64,000 nucleotides of DNA from Marinimicrobium sp050113635 (GCF_050113635.1 NZ_JBNJLT010000005.1:273502-337501); one strand, 5' to 3'. Shown: positions 43,070-52,880, counted from the stretch's first letter. Made by a program: numbers and translations. The notes: generated from the sequence alone by a model not told the origin.

Positions 43070-46000
43070 TGTTTGCACACATCGTTCGTCACGGTATTCT
43101 GGTTACCGTCACCGTCCTGATTCTTTGCGTACTTGGCATACTGGCCGCCCTGCGCATCCCCGTCCAAATGATTCCGGACCTTGAAGTCCGCACCATTTCC
43201 ATTCGCACCACCTGGCCCGGCGCCACTCCCCAGGATATTGAGAAAGAAATTCTCATTGAGCAGGAAGAGTACCTGCGCAACATTCCCTACCTACAGGAAA
43301 TGCAGAGCACGGCGGATTTTGGTTCCGCGCAGATCGAGCTGGAGTTTCCCTTCGGCGTCGATATCAATGAAACGCTGATTCGTGTCAACAATGCCCTCAC
43401 CCAGGTGCCCTCCTACCCGGAGAATGTCGACGAGCCCAGTGTGTTCGCGACATCCTTCTCGGCCAACGCTTTCATGTACTTCCGGGTCTCGCCGCTGGAG
43501 GGCAATCCGCGCGATCTCGATATGGATATGATGCGCGATTACGTCGAGGACAATGTTCGACCGAGAATGTCCGGTGTACCCGGTGTGTCGGAAGTCAACG
43601 TCAGCGGCGGCGCCGAGCGACAAATCCAGATTCACCTCAATGCCGACCGGCTGGCGGAACGAGAGCTGGCACCCGGTCAGGTTCGCGACGCCATTCGGGC
43701 ACGCAACCGCGATATTTCCGGCGGTGAGCTGGAAAGCGGCAAGCGACGCTATTTGTTGCGCACCATGGGACGCTTTGAAGAGCTGGAGGATCTGGAGAAT
43801 CTGATTCTCTCTCGCCAGGGCGACAGCATCACTCGCCTTGGCGATGTTGCCGACATTACACTGGATCACTTCAAGATTCGCGAAAAATCCTACGTCGACG
43901 GCCGTCCGGTTATCACTCTGTCGGTCCGCCGGGAAAGCGGTTCGAATGTCATCGACATCAAAGATGCAATGATGTCCGAGATTGATCTCATCAATGGCGA
44001 TCTGCTCAACCCGGAGGGCATGGAGCTGCAACTGACCTCCGATGATGTGCGCTATGTCCGCGATTCAATTTTCAACGTCTGGAAAAACCTGATCCTCGGG
44101 GCGCTGCTGGCAACGGCGATTATGTACGTGTTCTTGCGCTCCTTCCGAGCCACTGCACTGGGCGTGGTCGGCATTCCCATCTGTACCATTGCCGCTTTTT
44201 TGGGCCTTTTGCTGGCAGGCCGTACGATCAACGTGATCTCCCTCGCCGGTGTCGCTTTTGCCATCGGTATGACGCTGGATAACAGCATTGTGGTGCTGGA
44301 GAGTATTGAACTCGAACGACGCAAAGGTTTGAAACGACTGGAAGCGGCTGTGCGCGGTGTACAAAAAGTCTGGCCCGCTGTGCTGGCCTCGACCTTGACC
44401 ACCGTCATGGTCTTTTTGCCCGTGGTTTTCATTGCGGAGGAAGCCGGTCAACTTTATTCCGATATCGCCATCGCCATCTCAGCATCTATTCTCGTATCCA
44501 TGCTGGTGGCCATCACCGTTATTCCCACCGCCAGTGCCCGCCTTTCCCTCGACGATGCCGGCAGTGATCCCAATACACCACACCCGGTGCAAGCCGCCAT
44601 TACCCGTCGTATTGAATGGCTGATTGCCCACTCGCGCCGACGTATGATCACCATGATTACGACGGTGTTGGTCAGCGGGGCTATCGTGGTGTTTCTAACC
44701 CCACCAGCTGAGTATCTCCCCGAGGGCGAAGAGCCCAAAACGTTTGCGTCAATGAACGCGCCGCCGGGCTACAATCTGGAAACCATGGAAGCGATTGGCC
44801 TGGAGTTGCAGGAAGCGCTCATGCCCTACGTGGACGCTGAGCCCGGCGACTATACCGGTGCTGATAATGCCAGCGGTGGTAAAGATGTACCGGCCATGGC
44901 GTACATCAACATGGGAATTACGCCGCAAAACCTGCGAATCATTACCGAGACCAAAGACCCGGCCATGATCGATGAACTGATGGAGGTTCTCGTGGAGCGC
45001 TACGAGGCCTATCCCGGTATGCGTTCGTTCGCCACCCGGGGGTCGATCATCAGCAGTAACGATGGCGGTACCCGAAGTGTGAACTTGGATATTTCCGGGC
45101 CCAATCTCGCCGACCTGTTCCAGGTGGCACGTGCCGCTTACGCCCGCGCCGAAGAGGTGTTCGACAACCCCAGCATCCAGACCATGCCATCCAGCCTGTC
45201 GCTGGCCCAACCGCTGATGGAAATACGGCCAGACTGGGAACGCATCGCCGAACTCGACCTCACCACTGACGATATCGGGTTCACTGTGTCGGCTCTGACC
45301 GACGGTGCCTTTGTGAACGAGTTCTTTCTGGCCGACGATAAAATTGATATGTACCTGTACAACCAGCAGGGGCCGGGCGCGCAAGTCGATACCTTGCAGA
45401 ACATTGCCGTGCACGTGCCCGGCTTTGGCGTGTTGCCGCTATCGGATCTGGCGCGTATCGAAGAAACCGTTGACACCAGCTCGATTCGACGCCTGGATGG
45501 CAGTCGAACCGTTACGCTGTACATCATTCCTCCCCGCTCCGTGGCGCTGGAAACGGGGGTGGAGCGCGTGCGTGAGCAAATCGTTCGCCACTTGCAGGAT
45601 AACGGCGAGGTCCCCACCGGAGTCACGCTCAACATCTCCGGTGCCGCTGATCAACTCGATGCGACCCGTGCCGCGCTGAGCAGCAATTACCTGGTCGCGC
45701 TGATCATCGTTTATCTATTGATGGTGGCAATCTTCACGCACTGGGGCTACCCGCTGCTCATTATGACCACCATTCCCCTGGGCATTGCAGGCGGCATTGC
45801 CGGACTCGCGCTGCTCAATCTCGTTGGCGCCGCCATGGGTGCGCTCGGGCTTGGGCGCATCAGTCAGCCGTTTGACATGATCTCCATGCTGGGCTTTTTG
45901 ATCCTGATGGGTACGGTGGTGAACAATCCGATTCTGATTGTTCACCGGGCGCTGAGTAATCTTAAGGAAGAAGGCATGACCGCCATTGCGGCGGTGCAGG

Positions 46001-46239
46001 AGGCGGTTTCCTCGCGCCTGCGCCCCATTGCCATCTCTACGATTACGACCATAGTCGGGCTGGCACCATTGGTGTTTCTGCCCGGCGCTGGCAGCGAGCT
46101 TTACCGCGGGGTCGGCGTCATCGTCATGGCGGGCATTATCGGAGCGACGGTGGTGACACTCACCATGTTGCCGGCTTTGACCGTGGCAGTGCTAAACTGG
46201 ATGGAACGGAAAAACCGTTATACTGACAGCCGAGTCTAA
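43069..46239 (+). CDS. RND-family efflux pump (AcrB-like, non-metal type)
   Basis: 1056 residues with RND topology. Helix 4 reads GVAFAIGMTLDNSIVVLESI, without the HME signatures of the two czc pumps, so organic substrates are likelier than metals. The N terminus IPVQMIPDLEVRTISIRTTW and helix-proximal SLKEEGM-type loops fit the HAE-like branch. ATG overlaps the adaptor stop by 1 bp (TGATG). If the adaptor frameshift is real, this pump would lack its partner. Confidence 0.87.
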   Translation: MFAHIVRHGILVTVTVLILCVLGILAALRIPVQMIPDLEVRTISIRTTWPGATPQDIEKEILIEQEEYLRNIPYLQEMQSTADFGSAQIELEFPFGVDINETLIRVNNALTQVPSYPENVDEPSVFATSFSANAFMYFRVSPLEGNPRDLDMDMMRDYVEDNVRPRMSGVPGVSEVNVSGGAERQIQIHLNADRLAERELAPGQVRDAIRARNRDISGGELESGKRRYLLRTMGRFEELEDLENLILSRQGDSITRLGDVADITLDHFKIREKSYVDGRPVITLSVRRESGSNVIDIKDAMMSEIDLINGDLLNPEGMELQLTSDDVRYVRDSIFNVWKNLILGALLATAIMYVFLRSFRATALGVVGIPICTIAAFLGLLLAGRTINVISLAGVAFAIGMTLDNSIVVLESIELERRKGLKRLEAAVRGVQKVWPAVLASTLTTVMVFLPVVFIAEEAGQLYSDIAIAISASILVSMLVAITVIPTASARLSLDDAGSDPNTPHPVQAAITRRIEWLIAHSRRRMITMITTVLVSGAIVVFLTPPAEYLPEGEEPKTFASMNAPPGYNLETMEAIGLELQEALMPYVDAEPGDYTGADNASGGKDVPAMAYINMGITPQNLRIITETKDPAMIDELMEVLVERYEAYPGMRSFATRGSIISSNDGGTRSVNLDISGPNLADLFQVARAAYARAEEVFDNPSIQTMPSSLSLAQPLMEIRPDWERIAELDLTTDDIGFTVSALTDGAFVNEFFLADDKIDMYLYNQQGPGAQVDTLQNIAVHVPGFGVLPLSDLARIEETVDTSSIRRLDGSRTVTLYIIPPRSVALETGVERVREQIVRHLQDNGEVPTGVTLNISGAADQLDATRAALSSNYLVALIIVYLLMVAIFTHWGYPLLIMTTIPLGIAGGIAGLALLNLVGAAMGALGLGRISQPFDMISMLGFLILMGTVVNNPILIVHRALSNLKEEGMTAIAAVQEAVSSRLRPIAISTITTIVGLAPLVFLPGAGSELYRGVGVIVMAGIIGATVVTLTMLPALTVAVLNWMERKNRYTDSRV

Positions 46240-46263
46240 AGACATAAAAGGACAGGAACCTGC

Positions 46264-48243
46264 ATGCTGCCTCCGTTACGTTTTATTGATCGCCTGAAGT
46301 TTTTTGTGGAACGTCAGTTCGTCAAAGGCGGCCCCTTCCAGTTGCTGGTGGTGGGCGCCATTATTGCCTTGATCTCTATTACCGGCGGGCTGCTGACCTT
46401 CCCCGCCGGAGAAGGCAAAAGCATTGCCGATGCCATCTGGTGGGCCTTTCTGCGCCTGACCGATCCCGGCTATCTCGGCGATGACGAAGGAAGCTGGGTA
46501 CGCTTCGTCTCTACCCTCCTGACGTTAAGCGGTTATGTCGTGTTCATGGGCGCGCTGGTGGCCATTCTCACCCGCTCGCTGATTAACCGAATGACAGAAC
46601 TGGAACGTGGCCTCACCCCCGTGGCCTACCGCAACCACGTGGTTATCCTCGGCTGGAGCAGCCGCACCCTGCCCCTGATTCGTGAACTGGTCGGCGCCTC
46701 TGATTCCATGCGCAGCCATTTGCTGGGCCGAAGCCGCTCCAGACTGAAACTGGTGGTGCTGGCAGAAGACATGTCGGCCGAACAGGCCCAGTTGCTGCGT
46801 AACGATCCAGAGATCGGTCGCAAGGCTCGTCAAATCGTACTGCGCTCCGGGAGTGCCTTGCAGCCCGACGCCCTGCACAGAGCCGCCTGTCTCAACGCCG
46901 CCGCTGTGATTATTCCCAGCCGTTCGCACGAACAGGACAGCCTGGTCAGCGCGGATGTGGAAACCATTAAAGCCTTGATGTCCCTGAACGCCCAGGCGCG
47001 TGCACGCGGTGTAAAACGCCCCTTCGTCGTGGCGGAAATTCAGGATTTGCGCAAGGTGCCCATCGCTCAGCGTGCCTACGAAGGACCATTGCAAGTTGTC
47101 GCCGGCGACGCGATGATTGCCAGCCTGATCGCACAGACACTGCTCCACCCCGGATTGTCCGCTCTGTATAACGAGCTGCTCACCGACCAGAGCGGCAATG
47201 AATTGTATGTACGCAGCGGACAACACTTTCAGGGCGAGACACTCGCGGCGATTGCTACGCGCTGTCCTCGGGCGCTGGTCTGCGGCATGCTCAGTCCACA
47301 GAAAAACGGCGGCTGGAATGTACGCCTCAACGCCCCTTCCAACACCCAGGTTGGCGAGAGGGACAAAGTGGTCATGATGGCGCTCGACTTTCGGGACACC
47401 GAGCCTGGCAGCGCCACACAGAGACGCCTCGAAACCGTAGAACGCAAGGCCCCTGACCCACGCTTCCTGCCCACTGGGCGGCTCTATCGCAAACGGATAC
47501 TGATCCTCGGATGGAGTGCGCGCCTCCCGGCACTGATTCACGAGCTGGCGAGCTACCAGCAATATCAGTTCGACCTCGATATTGTTTCCATCGTGCCTGC
47601 GGAAGAACGTCGAACCCTGATTGAACGCTACCAACCAGAACAGGTTCGCGTTTCGTGCCGTCACATCGAAACGGACTTCATGCAGGAGGGTGAACTGCAC
47701 GATATTGACCTGGCTCAGTACGACGGCATCACACTGATGAGCAGTGATTTGTTGGCCAGCGGTGAGGAAGCGGATGCGCGTGCGATTGTTGGGCAAAGTA
47801 TTATTGAAGAGCATATCGGCCACCTCGAGAACCCGCCGCAAATATTATTGGAACTGAGCGATCCGGATAACGCGATTTTACTCGGCCAACAGCGCGCGGA
47901 AATGTTGATTAGCCCTCTGGTGCTTAGCCACCTGTTAGCTCAGGTCGCGCTGCGCCCGGAACTAAGAGCCGTATTTGATGAACTATTTACCGTCGGCGGG
48001 GCCGAAATTGTGTTTCGCAGCCCGGCCGAATACAGCATTGGAGGCGCATTGCCGTTCTGGAAACTGGAACGGTTGGCCGCGGAGCGAGGGGAAACCGCCA
48101 TGGGGGTTTTTTACGCTCACGCTGTTGATGGTCGGCGTCTGCACCTGAATCCCGCGCGGGAAACCGCACTGGATTTTCAACCCGAAGATCAGTTGGTGAT
48201 TCTCACCGATACTGGCATCCATAAAGGAGATTCTCAAGAATGA
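46264..48243 (+). CDS. CASTOR/POLLUX-like ion channel with twin RCK-type domains
   Basis: 659 residues. Two membrane helices at about 25-45 and 80-105 enclose a pore-like loop AIWWAFLRLTDPGYLGDD. Two Rossmann-type regulatory domains follow, each opening with the same motif: NHVVILGWSSRTLPLIREL and KRILILGWSARLPALIHEL. This is the CASTOR/POLLUX (SYM8) layout known from plant nuclear-envelope channels and bacterial homologues. Probably a ligand-gated K+ or Ca2+ channel. It starts 24 bp after the RND gene and overlaps the next gene by 4 bp. Confidence 0.82.
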   Translation: MLPPLRFIDRLKFFVERQFVKGGPFQLLVVGAIIALISITGGLLTFPAGEGKSIADAIWWAFLRLTDPGYLGDDEGSWVRFVSTLLTLSGYVVFMGALVAILTRSLINRMTELERGLTPVAYRNHVVILGWSSRTLPLIRELVGASDSMRSHLLGRSRSRLKLVVLAEDMSAEQAQLLRNDPEIGRKARQIVLRSGSALQPDALHRAACLNAAAVIIPSRSHEQDSLVSADVETIKALMSLNAQARARGVKRPFVVAEIQDLRKVPIAQRAYEGPLQVVAGDAMIASLIAQTLLHPGLSALYNELLTDQSGNELYVRSGQHFQGETLAAIATRCPRALVCGMLSPQKNGGWNVRLNAPSNTQVGERDKVVMMALDFRDTEPGSATQRRLETVERKAPDPRFLPTGRLYRKRILILGWSARLPALIHELASYQQYQFDLDIVSIVPAEERRTLIERYQPEQVRVSCRHIETDFMQEGELHDIDLAQYDGITLMSSDLLASGEEADARAIVGQSIIEEHIGHLENPPQILLELSDPDNAILLGQQRAEMLISPLVLSHLLAQVALRPELRAVFDELFTVGGAEIVFRSPAEYSIGGALPFWKLERLAAERGETAMGVFYAHAVDGRRLHLNPARETALDFQPEDQLVILTDTGIHKGDSQE

Positions 48244-48674
48244 CAGAACAACACCCCAATCGTCGGCAATTTCTCACCGGCGCAGCGGCCCTGGGCGCCG
48301 CCGCCGTCATCCCTGGTGCCGCGCAGGCACACAACCACGGAAACCACTCCGGTATGGTCAAGGTTCCCCCGTTGACTCACACGGTTTTCTTCTGGCTGAA
48401 AAACCCGGATTCCCAGGAAGATCGCGATGCGCTGATCAAGGGTTTAAAAACGCTTGAACAAATTGAAACCGTTCGCGGCATTCATATTGGCGTACCCGCC
48501 TCCACCGAAAAACGCGACGTGGTCAACAACAGCTATCAGGTTTCCGAACTGTTGTTGTTTGATGACGTAGAGGGACAGAACGTTTACCAGGATCACCCGA
48601 TCCATGTGAAATTTGTGGAAGACTGCTCACACCTGTGGAAAAAAGTGGAAGTATTCGACTCCATGAAAGTATAG
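48240..48674 (+). CDS. Tat-exported Dabb-domain (stress-responsive A/B barrel) protein
   Basis: 144 residues. PNRRQFLTGAAALGAAAV is a twin-arginine signal; the mature part starts near AHNHGNHSG. A dimeric alpha/beta-barrel domain follows (THTVFFWLKNPDSQEDRDAL, HIHVK-type strand near the end: DHPIHVKFVEDC). The Dabb fold is found in plant stress proteins and some enzymes; the function here is unknown. ATGA overlap with the channel gene ends this four-gene unit. Confidence 0.8.
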   Translation: MTEQHPNRRQFLTGAAALGAAAVIPGAAQAHNHGNHSGMVKVPPLTHTVFFWLKNPDSQEDRDALIKGLKTLEQIETVRGIHIGVPASTEKRDVVNNSYQVSELLLFDDVEGQNVYQDHPIHVKFVEDCSHLWKKVEVFDSMKV

Positions 48675-48692
48675 TGCGCACGCTTTTTTCCG

Positions 48693-48728
48693 AAAAAAAG
48701 GGCGGATACCAAGGTATCTGCCCTTTTT
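48693..48728. terminator. Bidirectional hairpin terminator
   Basis: AAAAAAAGGGCGGATACC, loop AA, GGTATCTGCCCTTTTT: an 11-bp stem with one G-T-type mismatch, flanked by A and T runs on the two sides. It separates the convergent Dabb and cyclophilin genes. Confidence 0.8.
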
Positions 48729-48758
48729 GCTTCATGCTTCGTTGGTCACCGTTCGCGT

Positions 48759-49556
48759 CTACACGACCGTGCGTTTGACGCTTCGGCGGCGAATCCAGCC
48801 CAGCCCCGCGAGGCCCAGCAAACTGAACCAGCCCATTGCACCACCACTGGACGATCCGCCACCCCCGCCCTGATCCACTTGATCAATCAGCGTGTTGGGC
48901 ACCGGATTGAGATCGGCGGCGGAATCCTCTCGATCATCGATCACATTCACGGAGAGCACTACCACAAAATGATCGGATGAAAGCGGCACTTTATTATCGG
49001 CATCGTCTTCGTCGTAATTCCGCAATGGTAAGTCAGTAAACACGCTCCCGTAATTAAAACGAGGCAGCTCCGCTATTTCTTCCACTACAGACATACCGCT
49101 GATTATTTCGCCAAATACGGTAAACCCGCCGTTTTGCTGATCCAGATTGGTGTGATTGTTCTCCAGGTTAAAGAACCACTGCGACGTTGCGCTGTTCACA
49201 CGACCCCTCACTTTCGCCATGGCAATCGTGCCTTGGCGGTTGGACCATTCCGGCTCATTGACTACTGCGGCTTCCGTCTCGATTTCTTCCGGCACCTCAC
49301 CCTCGGCATCGAAACGATAGCCGCCGCCCTGTACGATAAAACCGGGAACGGAACGATGAATAAAAGTACCGTCGTAGGAATTTCCTTCCACATACGAGAG
49401 GAAATTTGCCACGGTTTTCGGAGTGCTCTCATCGTAGAGGTTGACCTGAATATTACCGAGGGAGGTCTCGATTTCGACAATCGTAGCCGCAGCCGGGCCA
49501 CTGGTCAGCAACAGGGTTGAAGCCAGCGCGCCCGCCGCCAGAAGTGACTTATGCAT
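48759..49556 (-). CDS. Secreted cyclophilin-type prolyl isomerase with GlyGly-CTERM sorting tail
   Basis: 265 residues. Signal peptide (LLAAGALASTLLLTSGPAAA), cyclophilin domain with FIHRSVPGFIVQGGGY and GTIAMAKVRGRVNSATSQWF, then a Gly/Ser linker. The tail is GGGGGSSSGGAMGWFSLLGL, a hydrophobic run and IRRR: the GlyGly-CTERM signal handled by rhombosortase. It is expected to be anchored or released at the cell surface after processing. Isomerises peptidyl-proline bonds in exported proteins. No rhombosortase-type gene is visible in the window. Confidence 0.88.
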   Translation of the reverse strand: MHKSLLAAGALASTLLLTSGPAAATIVEIETSLGNIQVNLYDESTPKTVANFLSYVEGNSYDGTFIHRSVPGFIVQGGGYRFDAEGEVPEEIETEAAVVNEPEWSNRQGTIAMAKVRGRVNSATSQWFFNLENNHTNLDQQNGGFTVFGEIISGMSVVEEIAELPRFNYGSVFTDLPLRNYDEDDADNKVPLSSDHFVVVLSVNVIDDREDSAADLNPVPNTLIDQVDQGGGGGSSSGGAMGWFSLLGLAGLGWIRRRSVKRTVV

Positions 49557-49710
49557 ACAGGGTTTCCTTGGGTGAGTCAGACTTTTATAAGCCAGAAAGG
49601 CAATATAAAATCACTCTAGCAAAGCAACCCGGCGGAAACTGTAAGCCTTTGTACCGGAGTGTGGCTAAATTGTAAGAACCTGAAAACCCCTCTCACAACC
49701 GACTGATTTT

Positions 49711-50583
49711 TTACTCTCCGACAAAGTCCCGGGCAAATTGCCAGGCCACGCGACCGCTGCGTGCGCCACGGGTGCGATGCCACAACAACGCTTGTCGCTC
49801 GGTATCGTCGTTCCATTGCCCACCCCATTGCACCACCCAATAGCGGGCGGCATCGAGATATTCATCCTGGCTGAATGGGTAAAAGCTAAGCCATAACCCG
49901 AAACGATCCGACAGGGAGGTTTTTTCCTCAATGCTGTCACTCGGACGCAGCTCGCCCTCTTCGTAACTCACATCCAGATTGTCGCGCATGGTTTGCGGCA
50001 ATAAGTGGCGACGGTTGGAGGTCGCGTAGAACAATACATTATCGGACGGTTTGGCAATACTGCCATCGAGCGCGGACTTGAGAGCTTTGTAACTGATATC
50101 GCCCTCTTCAAAGGACAGATCATCACAGAAAATGATAAACCGCTCGGGCCGCTCTTCCAGCAGCGTGAGGATATCCGTCAGGTAAGGAAGGTCGGCCTTA
50201 TCGATCTCGATTATTTTCAGGCCGCGAGCGGAGAACGCGTTCCAGGCCGCCTTGATCAGCGTCGACTTGCCGGTGCCGCGAGCGCCGGTTAAGAGCACGT
50301 TATTCGCCGGCTTGCCCTCCACAAAGCGCTGGGTGTTGCGAACGAGACGCTCTTTTTGAAGGTCGATATTCTGCAAGGCCTCAAGCCCGATTCGGTGCGG
50401 ATGGCGCACTGCCTGCAACCGCCCCTGTCCATTGTGCGTTCGCCAGCGAAACGCTTGCGCTCCCCAGTCCGGGGACGGGGTCCGCTGGGGCACCAGTTCC
50501 TCCACCCGGCCCACCAGTGCCTCCAGGCGTTCGAGAATTTTGTCCGCTTGACTCACATTCAACTCCTCATTTAAAACCATCAC
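49711..50583 (-). CDS. DUF815-family AAA ATPase
   Basis: 290 residues; a second ATG lies one codon in. Residues 95-105 carry Walker A LTGARGTGKSTL; Walker B is FIIFCDDLSFEE; sensor-like FYATSNRRHLLP and the arginine-bearing LSDRFGLWLSFYPF follow. DUF815 proteins are widespread single-domain AAA-type ATPases of unknown job, structurally close to replication and repair loaders. Monocistronic; no partner deduced. Confidence 0.85.
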   Translation of the reverse strand: MMVLNEELNVSQADKILERLEALVGRVEELVPQRTPSPDWGAQAFRWRTHNGQGRLQAVRHPHRIGLEALQNIDLQKERLVRNTQRFVEGKPANNVLLTGARGTGKSTLIKAAWNAFSARGLKIIEIDKADLPYLTDILTLLEERPERFIIFCDDLSFEEGDISYKALKSALDGSIAKPSDNVLFYATSNRRHLLPQTMRDNLDVSYEEGELRPSDSIEEKTSLSDRFGLWLSFYPFSQDEYLDAARYWVVQWGGQWNDDTERQALLWHRTRGARSGRVAWQFARDFVGE

Positions 50584-50686
50584 ACCCCAACCATTGGCTT
50601 ACAGAGTTTAACAATTGGCTGGAGTGGGCTAAGATGCCATAGTAACGAATATCGCTATCGCCCGATAACCCCGACATTTAGACCAA

Positions 50687-51799
50687 ATGACACTGAGACC
50701 CGACCACCTCATGGACCCAACGCTTTTGGAGACTGTTGTCTTGGACCGTTTGGGATTTGACAACACGGGCCACTCCGCCCTGGAAGACGAGAGCCCTGAC
50801 GCCGTGCAGGTGGCGTCTCTGCTGGTCGCCGCCCGCCATTACCTGGACACGTTTCTTCACAAGCGCGATGCCAAGGGCTCGTCGGTACTGGCCAGTGCCC
50901 GCCTGACGGGCTTCGGAACCGGTGCCCAAGAGCAGGTCTACAGCCTGGCGCACGCGCTGGACCTGTACCAGGCCGACATCGATGCCATGCCGACGCCGAT
51001 TCATTACAGCTTGAAAGCCATTCAGGCCCAGCCGCTGGGCGAGCAAGCCGGAGTGGTCATGGGAGAAATGGACTGGCATTTCAATCACTTGTCTCAATCG
51101 GTGGCCTTGCTCAACATCCGTTTCTCACTGGTATTTTGTCAGCAACACGGTCAATGGCTGCTGGAGCACAAGCATCTGTCCCAACCTTCCCAGGCCCAAG
51201 GCAACGGAGAGGGTTACCCGCTGAAAGAGCTGGAAGAACGCCGGGCGGTTCTGGAGCGCCTGGTGCAAGAGCGCACTCGCGATCTGGAGCAGACCAGCCA
51301 GAAACTTCAGCAACTGGCCATTACCGATGCCCTGACCGGCCTTTACAACCGGGTTCGGACCGACGAAATGCTGGACCTGGAGATTGATCTGCAAACCCGG
51401 CAAAGTTCCCCGCTTTCCGTCATTCTGATGGACATTGACCATTTCAAACTCATTAATGACCGCTACGGACACAGAACCGGGGATCGTATATTGGTGGAGG
51501 TTGCCCGTCTCCTCGGTCAGCGGCTGCGCAGCACCGACTGCCTGGGTCGCTGGGGTGGCGAGGAATTTTTACTGATCTGCCCCAATACCAGCCCCACCGA
51601 CGCGCGCACGCTGGCCGAGGAACTGCGGTTGAGCATCGAGCAGGAGAGCTTCGGCGTACTGCTCGACATGACCTTGAGTCTGGGCCTCGCGCACTATCGC
51701 CCTGGTGACACCCGCGAATCGATCATCGAGCGGTCCGACCGGGCGCTGTATCAGGCCAAGCAGGCGGGTCGCAATCGCGTCAGTGCTTCGTCTCTCTAA
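50687..51799 (+). CDS. Diguanylate cyclase (GGDEF domain)
   Basis: 370 residues from the ATG at 50687; the ATG at 50711 is an alternative. Residues 1-175 form a helical sensory region without membrane segments, a coiled linker (EERRAVLERLVQERTRDLEQ) leads to the GGDEF domain. Active site is GRWGGEEFLLIC; ITDALTGLYNRVRTDEM is the usual domain start. An inhibitory RxxD site (RSTD) lies five residues before GGEEF. It makes cyclic di-GMP in the cytoplasm and is product-inhibited. The 3' end overlaps the convergent channel gene by 20 bp. Confidence 0.88.
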   Translation: MTLRPDHLMDPTLLETVVLDRLGFDNTGHSALEDESPDAVQVASLLVAARHYLDTFLHKRDAKGSSVLASARLTGFGTGAQEQVYSLAHALDLYQADIDAMPTPIHYSLKAIQAQPLGEQAGVVMGEMDWHFNHLSQSVALLNIRFSLVFCQQHGQWLLEHKHLSQPSQAQGNGEGYPLKELEERRAVLERLVQERTRDLEQTSQKLQQLAITDALTGLYNRVRTDEMLDLEIDLQTRQSSPLSVILMDIDHFKLINDRYGHRTGDRILVEVARLLGQRLRSTDCLGRWGGEEFLLICPNTSPTDARTLAEELRLSIEQESFGVLLDMTLSLGLAHYRPGDTRESIIERSDRALYQAKQAGRNRVSASSL

Positions 51800-52574
51800 G
51801 CATCGTTTTGAGCTCCCGAAGCTCACTCTGCAACTCTCGCAACGTCGGCTCGCCCTCTTCCTGACGCTCCTTGCGATGCTGCTCGTCCAGTACGTTCACG
51901 ACAATACCAATAATCATATTCAGAAACGCGAACGCCGATAAAAAGATGAACGTCACATAAAACACCCAACTGAGGGGATAGTGCTCCATGGTCTCGTACA
52001 TGACATCGGTCCAGTCTTCAAACGTCATGATTCGAAACAGGGTGAGCATGCTGATAGCGATATCGCCCCACAGAAATTCATTGACACTGGCAAAAAACAT
52101 ACTGCCAATCGCGGCATAAATATAGAAGATGATAAACATCATCAACGCCACATAGCCGAGTTGCGGCAGAGCCCGCAACAGCGAGATCAGCAGCGTGCGC
52201 AGCTCGGGAATAATGGACACCATCCTTAACACGCGGAACACCCGAACCAATCGGCCCACGAGCGCCAGTTCACTGTCCTCGATCGGGATAAGACTGACCA
52301 CGACAATCAAGGTGTCAAACACGTTCCAGCCGGACTTGAAGAAATCCCTTTTGCGCGGCTCACCCATAAACCGGATGCTGATCTCGACCAAAAAGAACAG
52401 CGTGATAAACCAGTCGGTGATCACAATCAGGCTGGAGACCAGCGGTGGAATATCGTACGTTTTCGCGCCGATGACCAGCGCGGAAAAAATAATGATCCCA
52501 ACCACAAACAGTTCGAACGCTTTGTGCGTCCGAAGCTGGTAAAAACGAGCCTGTAACGTGTCGTTTGAGATCAT
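51780..52574 (-). CDS. Single-domain voltage-gated cation channel (NaChBac-like), Ca2+-type filter
   Basis: 264 residues from the ATG at 52574, preceded by GAGGAG. Six membrane helices; the S4 voltage sensor is GRLVRVFRVLRMVSI with Arg every third residue. The pore filter reads TFEDWTD. NavAb/NaChBac sodium channels read TLESWSM or TLESWAS, while the engineered Ca2+ channel CavAb reads TLDDWSD, so the extra acids at filter positions 4 and 7 predict Ca2+ permeation. A C-terminal coiled coil (TLRELQSELRELKTMLRE) should tetramerise it. Confidence 0.86.
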   Translation of the reverse strand: MISNDTLQARFYQLRTHKAFELFVVGIIIFSALVIGAKTYDIPPLVSSLIVITDWFITLFFLVEISIRFMGEPRKRDFFKSGWNVFDTLIVVVSLIPIEDSELALVGRLVRVFRVLRMVSIIPELRTLLISLLRALPQLGYVALMMFIIFYIYAAIGSMFFASVNEFLWGDIAISMLTLFRIMTFEDWTDVMYETMEHYPLSWVFYVTFIFLSAFAFLNMIIGIVVNVLDEQHRKERQEEGEPTLRELQSELRELKTMLRETKH

Positions 52575-52600
52575 ACGCTCCTCGGAGAAGAACACGCGGG

Positions 52601-52873
52601 TCAGTCGTAAATGCAGTGTTTGGCGAAGGTGCGGGAATCGTCCTCCGTCCAATCGTTGTTAGGCACGTTCATCATTTGCTCGCACCACGCCTCCGAACCG
52701 GGCTCCGCGCGTTCTTCCAGCTTCGGAATCTCGTTCGCGCTTTCCGGCAGTGCCGGGATCAGGCCAATGTCCCGCTTGGGTTGCGGCGGTTCACTGGGTT
52801 GGCTCATGATGAGAAACACACCCAGCGCAATCATCAGCACACTGATGACCATCAATGCATAAATCGTTTTCAT
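52601..52873 (-). CDS. Small membrane-anchored DUF3012-family protein
   Basis: 90 residues. One N-terminal membrane helix (IYALMVISVLMIALGVFLIM), a Pro-rich spacer and the conserved C-terminal block EAWCEQMMNVPNNDWTEDD plus FAKHCIY, with two cysteines that could form a disulfide in the periplasm. Function unknown. Starts 7 bp after the hemB stop on the same strand. Confidence 0.75.
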   Translation of the reverse strand: MKTIYALMVISVLMIALGVFLIMSQPSEPPQPKRDIGLIPALPESANEIPKLEERAEPGSEAWCEQMMNVPNNDWTEDDSRTFAKHCIYD

Positions 52874-52880
52874 GGGAACC

